From contig MU623419.1 in NCBI GenBank assembly GCA_025201765.1, positions 110,618-174,617 of the forward strand: DNA of 64,000 nucleotides, given 5' to 3'. The notes beneath the pieces were generated by a model, which did no database searches, was not told where the DNA came from, and worked only from the letters and a program-made list of their open reading frames with translations. Positions within the stretch are counted from its first letter, which is position 1. Every line of letters begins with the position of its first letter. This document shows positions 1 to 10,965 of the stretch, piece after piece. The translations under genes and the position numbers were made by a program. The DNA is from Daldinia sp. FL1419 (Eukaryota; Ascomycota; Sordariomycetes; Xylariales; Hypoxylaceae).

Positions 1-3000
1 AACTCCTTGCGGTAAGCCGGCCTCGACAAATCGACGGGATATCCAACAGATGATCAAGATCTTTTTCTTCTCGCCATCTCGGTATCCTGCGGCCTCGGGC
101 GCGGTTAGCCGAACTCGCTTGAGTTTGGTGCCTCGAAAGACTTATTTGGTTCCGATGCCGAGATTAACTAAAGCAAATAAAAGTAAAGAAAGTGGACAAG
201 CTTGCGATGTTCCCGTCTGCAAAGTTATTTGTTAGCTTGCTTGTGCCTATCTGCACGTGTAGCAAAATTCAAACAGTTAAGGCAGGTTTCCACGAGCTTC
301 ACGAGCTTCACGAGCTTCACGAGCTCCACAAACTCCATCAACTCCCTCGATGAGCCAATGATAACTCTCGGCCGAGTGTTTGTGAGAGCCGTAGGTATGC
401 GTTCTGTCGTATCCCGTGATGCAATGCTAATTACCGCCAAACTCCTCCCATTACCCCAGAAATCATAGAAGGCCTTATAAAAGGATTCGTCTCGAGGTGA
501 GACATGGCAAGCCATTAAAGGTGATTGGTCGATATAGAAAAGGGGTGCGGGTTAGTTCAACTTGGTAACTCTTCCAGCCAACCAGGGACCGATCTAACCT
601 AGAAGGAATAGGATTCTGGAGCTGGGGGTTAAAGTTGCAAGGGGGTGGATGAGATTCATCGTGGGACATCGTGGGAAATCGTGGAGAAAGGATTTCTTAG
701 AAGCAGCTGACATGGGGTTATGAGATGCTAACCACGGCTAGACACGCCTGGAAGGAGTTGGCGTTGGAAACTATGCAGAACGGGCTGCTATAGTGTACTC
801 ACGATCCATAACTTCCATAAAGGTACCTAACTAACGACCCGCAGTATTCTTATTAGTACCTAATTAGTTATTCTTAATAACTACCTAACCTATGTAGTAT
901 TCTTAGTATTCTTAGGAGGTAGTCTACCGGCCTACCAAATCTGCAAGTCTACTACGCGTATGTATGTATGTAGTCGGCGTCGCCGTCTAGTTATTGCCCG
1001 ATAGAAACGCAAACAATAATTGGGACGATTGCGTCAAAAATGTGAGATGAGAACAAGAAATGCACCTAATAAATTCGGGACCAAAAGAAAAAAAGAATCA
1101 TAGAGAAGGAAATGACAAAGTCTCGCTAGTACGCGGCTCCTGTCGGTAGTCGGGGGCCATGGATTCCCGCCGTAGTGGGGCGACATCAAGGGAAAGGGGG
1201 ATGTTGGCGCCGCCTACACCAAAAAGTGACAACCACTCTCCGACTTACGTATTGTAAAGCAATATTCCAAGCCACTTGGAATCTATTCATCATTACATAT
1301 TTCGTTAAATATTTATCAAGATTTTGCAATCTTTGGTGAACTTAGGCTCGGTACTTGCAATCCGTATCTTTCCCGGGTAGTTAAACCCTTCCAATTTCGG
1401 CTTGGCACACTTGGCTAGCCCCGGGAGCTTCAAGTAACTAGCGTAAATACACAAAACAGTAACACAGGTCAGATCCTAAATCGACCTCAAGCCACTGACG
1501 AACTCTGCATCCAACTTGCATATGAATAGCAATAAATTCCCACTATATATCAGATCGTTAGTTAATTTACCACGGCAACAGAAAAAAAATTAAGAATATG
1601 TTTTATAAGCGACGGGTATTGGGTTCTTTTTTTTTTTCGCCTAATACGTCATAACACCCCTTAACGTTAACCCAGACAACGACCAGATAAAACATACCAC
1701 GCCTGCATGTCGATCAGCCAAAGAAATTCGTCGCCAAAGTAAAAGACCGACCGCCGACCGTTTCTTTATTTCCAACCTACTAATAAAATAACATAACATA
1801 CTAACACACAACCTCCTTAATTATCCCAACCTGTTTGTTCCAGGGGCATTTGGGGAGATAGATCATTATTAAAAGCTTATTTCCTCTATGACGACATCTT
1901 ACAACCCACTAACCTAGCCTAATGTCGAATCATGTATTTTTTATCAATCGCCGGCTACCCGCTCGATAATTCTCGTCTTAGCATGCATCAACGCAAGAGG
2001 GACAGACCAGAACTCGTGGCTATCTAGAATAGCCATGACAGTCGTACGGTCCCCTTTCGTACGTTGGTTCTCTTATGAACATAACACCACTCCCTTGAAA
2101 ATACCCTTTGGCGAAGGGCGCCTTGTGGTTATTTTAAGCATGTAGTTATTCTAAAGTTCCTCCGGCCACCGGCCTGACGATATTCGATAATACCTATATG
2201 TAACCTTGCCCAGTTGTTTAGCTTGGCAAATCCTCTCGACGTCCGTAGGTTTTAATTGACTAAGGTTAATTAATAAGAAAAGTAAGATATCCCAATCAGA
2301 AGCTAGAGGGAATACTCTTGCGATATTCAGGCCCAACTAAAAGTACAAGTAGGTATTCGTTAGATCAAGCTTACAGGTAAAGCTTCCAAATCCCACCAAT
2401 ACTATCTAAAGGAACCATTTGTCGTGCGCCTAGATGGATGGCAAGATATTGGTAGGCCTAGCCAACAGCCACGTGTGACATAATACACCGCAACTCACCG
2501 AGAAGAACAATGCCATCTCTAGACTCTAGGTAAGATGGAGGAATGATGAAATCTTCTTTGTAGGAAGCACCGACTTTATGTATCACGATAACTCGTGTAA
2601 CCCCTGATTCCACCTTGACAAATATCATTGTACCCCACATCTTTGGCCTAACCTAGTCCCTTTAGCTGTATCTAGGTATATTGAGAGACTGTGTTTAGTA
2701 CTCTACAGCCAAATATATAGATGCTTGATTTGACAACTCAATGGTCATACCATCTAACGAAGCCCCTGAAGATCCCCCACAAGCACTTAATCCAATCAGA
2801 GGCAGAGTCCAGATGTTTCACAGCATCGGCTCATCCTACTCCGCAAGATATGGCCAGAGAGCATTGGAAGATTCCATTAGTTAAATAAGAATGCAAGCCT
2901 CTACATAGAGGTAAAGAGTAAAGGCGGTAGTAAGCGAGCAGGTAAACCTCTCTAGGTACCTAGTTGATAAGAACCCCAATTAACAAGTTATCTTGCTCTG

Positions 3001-4139
3001 CCTGGTGTCAGGGTTATACAATAGGTAGGTGATAATCATGAAGCTAATAAATGTCAGTGGTTATAAAAAGCTGTTAACTAATCCCTCAAAGACGGCAAGG
3101 AGCTTCTTGGTATACTTAGCTATAAGTCTCGTAATTTGAACTACGGTAACCACCTGCGGTATACTATTGTATTTTAACAACCCTGTTGTAGTAGTTACTC
3201 TCAAGACTCGCTAGTTCCCAAGAACTACGATGCTGATATGATAAAGAATATCTAAGTAACGGTAAGCCATCCCGAAGTTGTACAAGGTGTTGTTCTAGGT
3301 CTTGTGGAATCTTGGTGCAACTGATTTTTCGACTTCTTATCCCAGCCACTTGCTGTTGCGTTGCATAACCGTAATAACAATGCTCTCATATTTCCTAACT
3401 ATAGCATGGAGATTTTGACTTCGCGGTACCACAAATATGTGTCTAGTTTCACAACTCAAGTAGGTAGTCATGCTTATTTGCTCTGTATAATATCCTAAGG
3501 ATCTCTCTAACCATAACACAAAATGTGATAATGACTATGGCCACTTGCCTAAGTCTTGAGAACGGCAACGCTCATGATCTGCATTTTAACCGGGAGGTCC
3601 GCACTATAATTCATCCTATATAGAACGATGGATATTAGGTCGGTGGTGGTTTGGTTCACGTGTTAGGTATACGGACTAGCGTACTATGTTAAAAGCTGGT
3701 CCGATACTAATCTCGCTAGCTGTTAACGCCCCTTATATATCGAATTTAAAAACTATATAGGCAAGTTCCTGCTTTATATTGTTACTGGATGAGTAAGATC
3801 TGATGAACTATTCGTACTGGTTGTGTGATGGATACGATTTCCTAACCGCTTTTCTATGTTGAGGAATTCCTATAAAGTCCACGCTCTTTCATGTTTCGCG
3901 TGATATTTTCCGTCATCGTCCAAGTAACTAAGTACTTGTCTTTTCTTAAACTTATAGTGGTACTTTGAAGATGTTTACTTTCAAGGAGTTTGAGCCTCAT
4001 GGTAACTAGGCTGAATAGTATTGGCACCGAACCGGAAAATGTTAACGCCAGAGTGGTAAGTAATATAGTACGAAGATTACCCTAGGTTAGTTTCTGCGAA
4101 TTGGTGTACTAATACTCGGATTAGCCCGAAGCCCGAAAT
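1..4139. other. Intergenic region without recognisable gene
   Basis: No reading frame here resembles a known family. A 9-bp tandem repeat lies at 291-326. From about 800 the DNA becomes AT-richer and full of short TA/CCTA-type motifs. Four minus-strand open stretches (3519-3337, 3349-3164, 2640-2458, 2336-2151) are short and separated by stops. They could be the remains of an old gene, but no motif allows a name. Confidence 0.5.
291..326. repeat. 9-bp tandem repeat (cacgagctt-type), about 4 copies
   Basis: The unit cacgagctt recurs back to back about four times, the last copy diverging to gagctcc. It is a simple minisatellite in non-coding DNA with no sign of function. Confidence 0.8.
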
Positions 4140-4992
4140 ATGCTGTTCCATCCCAAGACACCCTATCTCTTCACTAAATCCGACTTCAAAACTATAATTG
4201 CGCCACAAGCCATCTTCGCGATTTTCTTAGTCCTTTCCCGGATCGGACTTAGTACTACCTACGGTTACGGGGATCGGCGCGTCTACCGTTGGCCACATGG
4301 CCACTCGGGTTCTTGTGATGTTTGGCTAGCTCTGGGTGCAATTGCTGGTTGCAGACATCTCAAACCAGAGGCTTCCCGAGCCAACAGTTGAAGATACCAT
4401 CAATAAGCCTTGGCGGCCATTGCCTTTAAATCGACTTTCTATGGAAGAAGCGAAACGAGTCTTCAGAATCCTAGTGCCGATGATGGCTGGATACGGTGCG
4501 GCCATAGGAAGCTTCATCCCGAGTGCGATTATCATGATTCTCCTCTGGTTATATAATGACCTTGGCGGAGCCAACGCTGGACCGCTACAGCGTAACGTCA
4601 TTAATGCTGTTGCGTGCGCATGTTTTGGCTGGGGGGCTTATATATCTCTATATAATTTTGGGGAAACTGTTAATACACGGCTTTGTAACTGGATCATCGT
4701 GACCGCTGCGGTAATCATGACGACTACCCACGCCCAAGATCTTCCCGACATGCTCGGAAACAAAGCTCGGGACCGCAAGACAATACATTTGATTTACGGG
4801 GAAAGATGGGCACGCGCGACTCTCGCGATACTAGTCCCTCTGTGGTCAGTATCGTGCCTTGTATTCTGGAATATAAAGTCGCCAGTTGCTTGGATACCGG
4901 CGTTACTCCTTAGTAGCATAATGTCGCTGACCGCCGTGCTATGTCGGGAATACTCGTATGATGAAATCGTATGGAAGCTTTTGTGTCTTTAG
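4140..4992 (+). pseudogene. UbiA-family membrane prenyltransferase/terpene cyclase, disrupted
   Basis: The product resembles fungal UbiA-type membrane enzymes, the superfamily of prenyltransferases that includes the fumagillin-pathway terpene cyclase Fma-TC. The N-terminal part, from ATG 4140, has the LFTKSDFKT motif followed by a hydrophobic segment. The first Asp-rich region (ADISNQRLPE...EDTINKPWRPLP, from about 4351) and the second (DLPDMLGNKARDRKTI, near 4738-4790) bind Mg2+-diphosphate in the family. The C-terminus appears complete, with stop TAG at 4990-4992. Two lesions are visible. The frame must shift by one base between about 4255 and 4280, near a GGGG run, to keep the family-like sequence going. 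TAG 4327-4329 then interrupts the helix just before the first Asp motif, where a Trp codon (TGG) is plausible; TGG to TAG is a RIP-type CpA change on the other strand. A 49-nt intron (4281-4329) would remove the stop but would also delete about 16 residues of conserved spacing, so decay is the better explanation. The substrate cannot be inferred. Confidence 0.72.
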
Positions 4993-6351
4993 CTGACTCG
5001 GTTGTATCTTCTCCCAATCTTTGCTACTAGGACTTGAAAGATTGGGATCTACTATTAGGTACATAATTATCTTGTATCTTAGCAAGAACGGTTTCGCTAG
5101 AAATGGTTCATGTTTTCTATTGTTTGTCTGTGTCTGAAATAAAAGGAGGTTGGGGGAGGGAGGGAAAGGAAAAAAAGTTAATCAAAGGGACTTGATATGA
5201 TAGCGGTAGAAGAATATAGTCAATTGAAAAAATAGATGTTCGCTTACGTATGAGGCTTTTATACTGCGACCTATAGGGACCTCTATTGAATTACTCCGAT
5301 TTGCTACCGCTGATATTGAGCTTACCTCTCATCATCTCGCCACAAGAAAAGTTTATATTCTGGCTGGGGGCCTTTTTTTCAGATGTGAAAGGATTTATGA
5401 TTATCATGATTAGTTTACTCGAATCTTAATATTGCACTTTATAATTGTCAGTGGTCGCTGTTCGGTTATACACGGTAAGCAATTGTACGAAGCTCAAATG
5501 GAGCTCCCCGGTCTGAGCACCAATATATCATTCCCTAGGTAACCAGTTCAAAGTAATATATTCCGCTCAATTGATAATGAATTGACCTTTGAATTATTTA
5601 ATACAAGTTTAACGGAGATTGATAGCATATATATGCGTACCTACCTAGGTTTATATAAATTCTCAAGATATAATAGGGGTTGAAACACCACGCTTAGATG
5701 AACTCACCAGCTCAAAATCAACCAAAACACCACGAAAAGACCAATTACTTAGGGTAACAGCTACCATATGTGGTCGGAATACTGAATATGGTTAGATTTG
5801 GTGTGTATGGCAGTGTTTGATATGTGGGCTGGGTTGCCCCTTTCAGAATCGCATGTGCGATGATGACTGGGGAAGTCATAAATACCCGTCTTCCTCCTCT
5901 GGAATCATCTCTCATACTATCCTTCTTATTCTCAGAACCGACAATTCAAGGCGTACAACCACAATGCCAAATGGAACCCCAATTCCCCAATAATAGGTAC
6001 GGTTCAGTGGCTGTTTAAAGTCTTGCGTTTGCCCAGACGTCTTGTTATCATTCCTGCCTGGGTAGCTTTCATTCTGTCATCGCTGCCAGCGTTGCGCTGA
6101 TAATTTTGCGTAGCCGGCCGGTACGTTTTTACCAGGAGAGCGTGTATTCCGAATCCCCGGAAGACCAGGAAGGGTCGAAAGGCATCGAACGGTGGATGCG
6201 TTGTCCCACGCCGCCTATATCCGTGAAGCTTGTCGAAGACGTGTTCGACCAAAAACCAAAAGTAGCTAAAGGAGAACGCGAAGAGAGGGTCCAAGGAAAG
6301 ATCGCCGTACTCAACAGCGTGATCAATCCTAGTTCATAGCGAACGGGAAAC
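4993..6351. other. Intergenic region; possible upstream exon at 6019-6261
   Basis: Most of this stretch is AT-rich and stop-laden. Frame 1 is open from 6019 to the TAG at 6337 and encodes a short hydrophobic stretch followed by a charged tail (SESPEDQEGSK...). It is in the same frame as the downstream zinc-finger gene. A GTAGCT...CATAG intron (6262-6339, 78 nt, phase 0) could join the two, but no convincing ATG or family match supports this. I therefore start the gene at 6352. Confidence 0.3.
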
Positions 6352-7485
6352 ATGTCCGCTACATTGAGCGTGCCGGCCAAAAGGCACAGGCCATGCGAAA
6401 GCGGAGGACCCTTATGCACTTCACTTTCCCCTACCCTAGAAATGATGACGGTTCCATTAGTAAACATAGTCGACTTAGTTAACTCCACGGTCAGCGAAGT
6501 GACGGACGACGAGGAGCATAAGGAGCATCTAGCCTGCCCGTTCTGGAAGCACAACCCTGGACGGTACCTACGTGTTAAGAACTCGTGTACGAGCGGCTGT
6601 GGCTTTAAGAATATTGGAAAATTGACGTAAGTAATTATTTATTGTTATTACGATTGTTAGGTAGCCTATGCTGAGAAATTCTCCAGGGAGCATATCAAGA
6701 GAGTACACTGCCTCTGGAACGGCTGCGAAAATTGTCGAGTAAGATTTAATAAGGCTAAAAAGGAGGAGGTTGACGAGGTAAAGAAGAACCATATGGCCCG
6801 TTGTAGACAGCCAACCAAAAACCTGACGGAATCGGATGCTGAGTGGATGAGTAATGACCAAGATGAAGCATACGGAAGACTTAACTTTCAAAGAGATAAA
6901 GGGGATTTCCGTCAATGCTACGACAAAATATGCCGCGCGTTATGGGGACATAGCCCAAACGAGATCCTAGAGCCTTGTAGGTGCAACGACGACGTGTCGA
7001 ATTTCCTTTCATTACGCTAACTAGACTTAGATCACCTACCAGGATTCGAGATATCTGTCTTTCGTTGGAAGTTCATGAAGAACCTAGAGTTGTACAGGCA
7101 GAGAATTATAGGGGCACAACACCCTGATGCGAGACAGGCTGTGATTACGGCACCGTCCTCCCCTCTCTTCAAGAACGTTGATCCGGCGCTCCTCTCCAAT
7201 CAACTAAGCCATCTACCCAACGGCCCCATCCCATTCTTCAGAGGGCAGCGCAGAAAGGATTCGGGTGTCTATTCGTTGAATTCTAGTGAGAATCGGTTTG
7301 CCTTTCCCGAACAAATGCTCCCCGAACATGCATGCGCCAGTGATGAAGACCAGACATGGGCACAAGTGCGGAATGATGACATGGGTTGCATCACAGCTAG
7401 CACCTGGACTGACTTTATAGAGACTCGCGAAATTTTGGATGATAATTTTGATAGCGATGCGGAGGGTTTTCTGAATATTAGTTGA
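6352..7485 (+). CDS. Pezizomycotina-type C2H2 zinc-finger-like protein
   Basis: Three-exon model: 6352-6626, 6687-6976, 7031-7485, giving 339 aa. Intron 1 (60 nt, GTAAGT...CCAG) and intron 2 (54 nt, GTAGGT, branch GCTAAC, acceptor TTAG) each remove an in-frame stop and keep the frame. The conserved core at residues 60-131 reads ACPFWKHNP, then two Cys (79, 83), then LTEHIKRVH, then C-x2-C, F and a distant His/Cys pair. This is the divergent C2H2 arrangement common in fungal proteins annotated only as 'C2H2-type domain-containing'. After it come the typical W..I..IL-P element and an acidic, Ser-rich C-terminus, again usual for the family. The intron 1 junction restores the KLTEHIKR motif, which supports the splice. 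ATG 6352 has A at -3. The role is unknown; nucleic-acid or protein binding is only inferred. An additional 5' exon cannot be excluded. Confidence 0.75.
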
Positions 7486-8134
7486 CGTAGGAGTGATGAT
7501 TATGACTATTAGTTTAGGTACTTAACTATTTTTTTTGATATCCTTCATTTTAGTAACGGTCTTTCTCTTGGTACTCTCGATTGCTCGCACACATGTAGCA
7601 TCTTCTATACTGATATGAGAGGATGAATAGTATTTGAAAATATTCAAGTTCACCCTCCGTAGGTAGCTAACCTGGCCTATTCAAATCCACAACACGGTAC
7701 TTCAAGTCTGAACGACGAGGCTGCGTGGGTGCCTCCGTACTTCTTAATCTAGTATATATGTAGAATGAGTAGGTATATGAGGGGTGTAAGTACAAGGTGT
7801 AAAATTAGGAGCAAGTTGAAATTAATAGAGGGATTTATTTGAAGCCCACCTGCTCCAATAAGCCGCTTTTCATTCTCTTGTACCAAAGGATTTACGAATT
7901 CTTTGATCGGGGTTTTCACAGGTATCCTTGTAGCTTGAAATTTATCGCGTAGCATTTGATTAGTGCCATAAAAATGAAATAAAGGGAAGTTACATGTAAG
8001 TGAATTTGGAAAAAATATATCAATGATCTTCGGGGGGCGCAATAGGTATATAGGCTAACAAAAAAAAAGTTGCTACAAATATTAACCGTATTCATATCGC
8101 GACAAATAATATTGGTGAAGGGTAAAGAATTTGC
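7486..8134. other. Intergenic region
   Basis: AT-rich sequence between the zinc-finger gene and the tRNA. I see no gene in it. Confidence 0.5.
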
Positions 8135-8139
8135 AAAAA
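8135..8139 (-). terminator. RNA polymerase III terminator of tRNA-Leu
   Basis: Five consecutive T on the minus strand start 5 nt after the tRNA discriminator base, the standard Pol III stop signal. Confidence 0.8.
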
Positions 8140-8144
8140 GAGTA

Positions 8145-8244
8145 TGATGAGAGTGGGACTTGAACCCACGCGGATTTCTCCATGAGGACACTAAGTATTA
8201 AGGTAACCTTAACCTCACGCCATAACCAACTCGGCCATCTCACC
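8145..8244 (-). tRNA. tRNA-Leu(AAG) with 18-nt intron
   Basis: The minus strand folds into a class II cloverleaf. The acceptor stem is GGTGAGA/TCTCATC with one G-U pair and discriminator A. The D arm is GCC/GGC, the anticodon stem TGAGG/CCTCA, the variable arm GGA-GAAA-TCC and the T arm GTGGG-TTCAAGT-CCCAC. The anticodon AAG (8208-8210) reads Leu codon CTT. The 18-nt intron (8189-8206) follows the base 3' of the anticodon, the canonical nuclear position. It contains CCTTAA, complementary to the TTAAGG of the anticodon loop, as expected for the anticodon-intron helix recognised by the splicing endonuclease. A-box and B-box sequences are intact. CCA is not encoded, as is normal for eukaryotes. 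The mature length is 82 nt. Confidence 0.95.
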
Positions 8245-8815
8245 GTGTTCTTGTTGGAAAATTTAAGTGCTTTTTGGCATTATATCTGTAGCGTAACGGC
8301 TTACCCCGCTTCGGCCTGATTTTGAAGGCGCTGGTATCGCCTAACCTAGGTAGCCAAAACTCAAAATGAAGGTACAAAGTACACAAATTAAGAAAGCTGA
8401 CAAGGGGGGAACCAACTCGCGGCCAAAACATTAACACGGACCTCCATACGGATCAGATCCATAGATGATAACAATTTCAAAATACCATTTAATCTGCTGA
8501 CGTCCGTTTGCCGAGACATCTCTTTCTGTGATTTCTCTAAATTTGGTAGAAGACTGTATATTGTATGCGATCAAGAAAATAACTAGGCACAAAAAAATAA
8601 TTTTTTTCGCCAAATTAAAACTCGAATTTTATTAAGAGAATACCTACAGCCTTCGAATATTATATAAAACCTCGTCGCCGTTGAATATAAAAACCAAGTA
8701 GGTACCTCGGGTACTCACGTAGGTAAGGGGCTACCTTCATATCAAGAAGAGAAACCAAAATTATCTAAGGGGCAGAATGAACTGCGAGTCTACATACCTA
8801 CTCTAATCATCTAGG
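8245..8815. other. Intergenic region
   Basis: Moderately AT-rich sequence between the tRNA and the 3' end of the oxidase gene. I see no gene in it. Confidence 0.5.
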
Positions 8816-10965
8816 TTAAAGTCTACATAATTTGCTATTCTGCGACGGTAAATTTTCCAATATCATCTCGGACATCTTCCAATCTTCTGATCCGACAGCC
8901 GTGTGGGCGTAAAAAACGCCGAATGGATCGTATCTCTGCTTAAGCTGGTACAGCCTCGGGTACTTGCTCCCGAAGAAAGCTTGAGTAAAATCCGGCTCGA
9001 TGTAATCCGCCTCCGACATATACGCGCCAGCTCCGGGCGACACGTCCCTCCAGCGTTGCATCCATCCGAAAGTCAGTCTGTCACTCACAGCTTTAATATC
9101 GATGTCGGCGTTGGTAGTATTCCATAGCGATGCCATAATAGCGTGCATAACGGTGTTTCGCCATGCCGGATTTACCGCGTTGTCAGGATATCCAGTCTTG
9201 GGGGCGGCAGCAATGTTGAATGCCACTATGTATGCACCTTCTTCGACAACGTTCTTAATGACATCGAACGTAGCATTCAACTTCGCAGCATCCTGCCAGT
9301 TAGATTTCGGGAACAGACGACTCGCCTGTCGGATTGCGTTGCTACCCCATGGTTCGACGGGGAAACTCGCGAGCCATGCATCATAAAAGTCGTCGTATTC
9401 CGTATAAGCCGGGCTAACTTTGACTCCAATCTCTTCGAATCTTGCGAATAATGGAGCTACCAGGGCTTCAAGTTCGGCTTTGGACATTCCGGGAGCAAAC
9501 CACGGGCCCATGTCAGAGAGATATTGGTCGTTTCCAATTTTTGAAATTCGGAAATACTCATAATTGCCGGCATCGGTATATTTGATGAACCCGTCGAAAA
9601 ACGCGCGCAGGCAAGCCCAGAATTGCGCTGACGTGACAGTTGGGCTTGTTGCCAGAACATATGTCATCGTCGTAACTTTGATTTTCGGATACGCCTTGAT
9701 GACGACCGACGTGACTATGCCGAAAGTCGATCCCCCGCCGCCACGTAAAGCCCAAAATAAGTCGGGATAACTCGTTTCGCTTGCAGTCACGAACCGGCCA
9801 TCAGCGAGAACTACTTCCATCGAGAGTACTTGGTCGGCAGCCATGCCGTAGAGGCTGGAAAGGGGTGAATGGCCGCCGCCCAGGAGATAACCTCCCATGA
9901 CACCCACAGTCTACGTGGCACAGTTAGTACTGACTTAGCAAATATCGGCTCGAGAAACTCACGCGACCCTCACCACCGACTATGGTAACATTATTCTTCC
10001 TAGCCGCTTCGTACGCCTCAAAAGCTTGAACGCCGGCACCGAGCTTGAAAGCGGGACCATTATAACGTCCTTGCCTGTAATCCTTAAAAAATCGAATGTC
10101 CTTCAGATTATGAGTCCAGATCGAGAGCGCTCCCATCCCAACCGACTTCGCGCTGAAGTCATGGCCGGTGTTTTTTATTACTACGCGCAGGTTAAGATTC
10201 CGTGCGAAATTTACCGCAAGCTGGATTTGTGCTACATTGCGAATAGACACCGAATAGGTAGGATAGCCACCGATTGTGCATCCACTCTTCGAGGGCACAA
10301 ATGCCGGCGGCATACAAGTCGCCCCCTGGAACAGCACCGCATTAACTGATGTGGGATCCTCGGTACTAATGGGATGTTAGTAAAAGTTTTTAACCTTGTG
10401 TTTTGACATATGGTCATACTGGTAAATGGACGCATTGATCCAGTTATTGGTGATGAAGTCACATTTAGATGCGTTGCGATTCCCAAATGAATCGTAGCAA
10501 GACGCTGCATAAGGGACGGTCTGGGTTAAACCACCACCGAGTAACACATTAAAGAGTCCCCAGGTAGTTGAGAAAGGCCAATAGGGGTCGTCTGGGTATG
10601 TCTTGCATAGTCCGGATAGAGACCGCTTGGATAGCCTTGCCAAATCCGATTCGTCCTGAAAGTTGAATAATGTGACGTTAGACAGATCCAGGTCAGTAAG
10701 ATTGGCCAAGACGGCATCAGTTAGCTGTAGGGTCTCTATTTCAAACAAATCCGCGGTCGAATTTGAGATCCCCGCGTCGACACTGGCTGCAGCCGGGGCA
10801 ACGGTGGACTCGTTGGCCGCTGGTAAAAGAGTTAACTATTAAATCCTACGATATGGGGTGTATCAACTGACAAATTGTCGAGTTATCTACGACGATCGTC
10901 TGGGAACACGCGAAAGGTAGCACGTGAGCCAAAAGAGCCGCGACGGCTTTCCTAAGACAATACAT
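8816..10965 (-). CDS. Secreted FAD-linked oxidase, VAO/BBE-like (isoamyl-alcohol-oxidase type)
   Basis: Four exons on the minus strand: 10965-10872, 10819-10420, 10365-9963, 9910-8816 (663 aa). The introns are 52, 54 and 52 nt (GTCAGT, GTATGA and GTGAGT donors; TTAAC or CTAAC branch points). The protein starts with a signal peptide (MYCLRKAVAALLAHVLPFACS, cut before QT) and an N-glycosylation-rich spacer. The FAD-binding PCMH domain follows from about residue 185 (GYPTYSVSIRNVAQIQ). His233 in KNTGHDF is the expected covalent flavin site. Next come GGYLLGGGHSPLSSLYGMAADQ and the substrate domain. The C-terminal BBE segment YDPFGVFYAHTAVGSEDW ends in the usual LCR-type tail. Family members oxidise alcohols, sugars or secondary metabolites and make H2O2 outside the cell or in the secretory pathway. 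The substrate is not predictable. At the site where bicovalent flavoenzymes carry Cys (GGE-C), this protein has Gly (GGEGRTVG), so single His linkage is likely. Confidence 0.9.

Noticed and set aside
6129..6554. 141-codon minus-strand frame opposite the zinc-finger gene
   Set aside because: A shadow of the coding strand; the plus-strand product has family motifs and consistent splicing.
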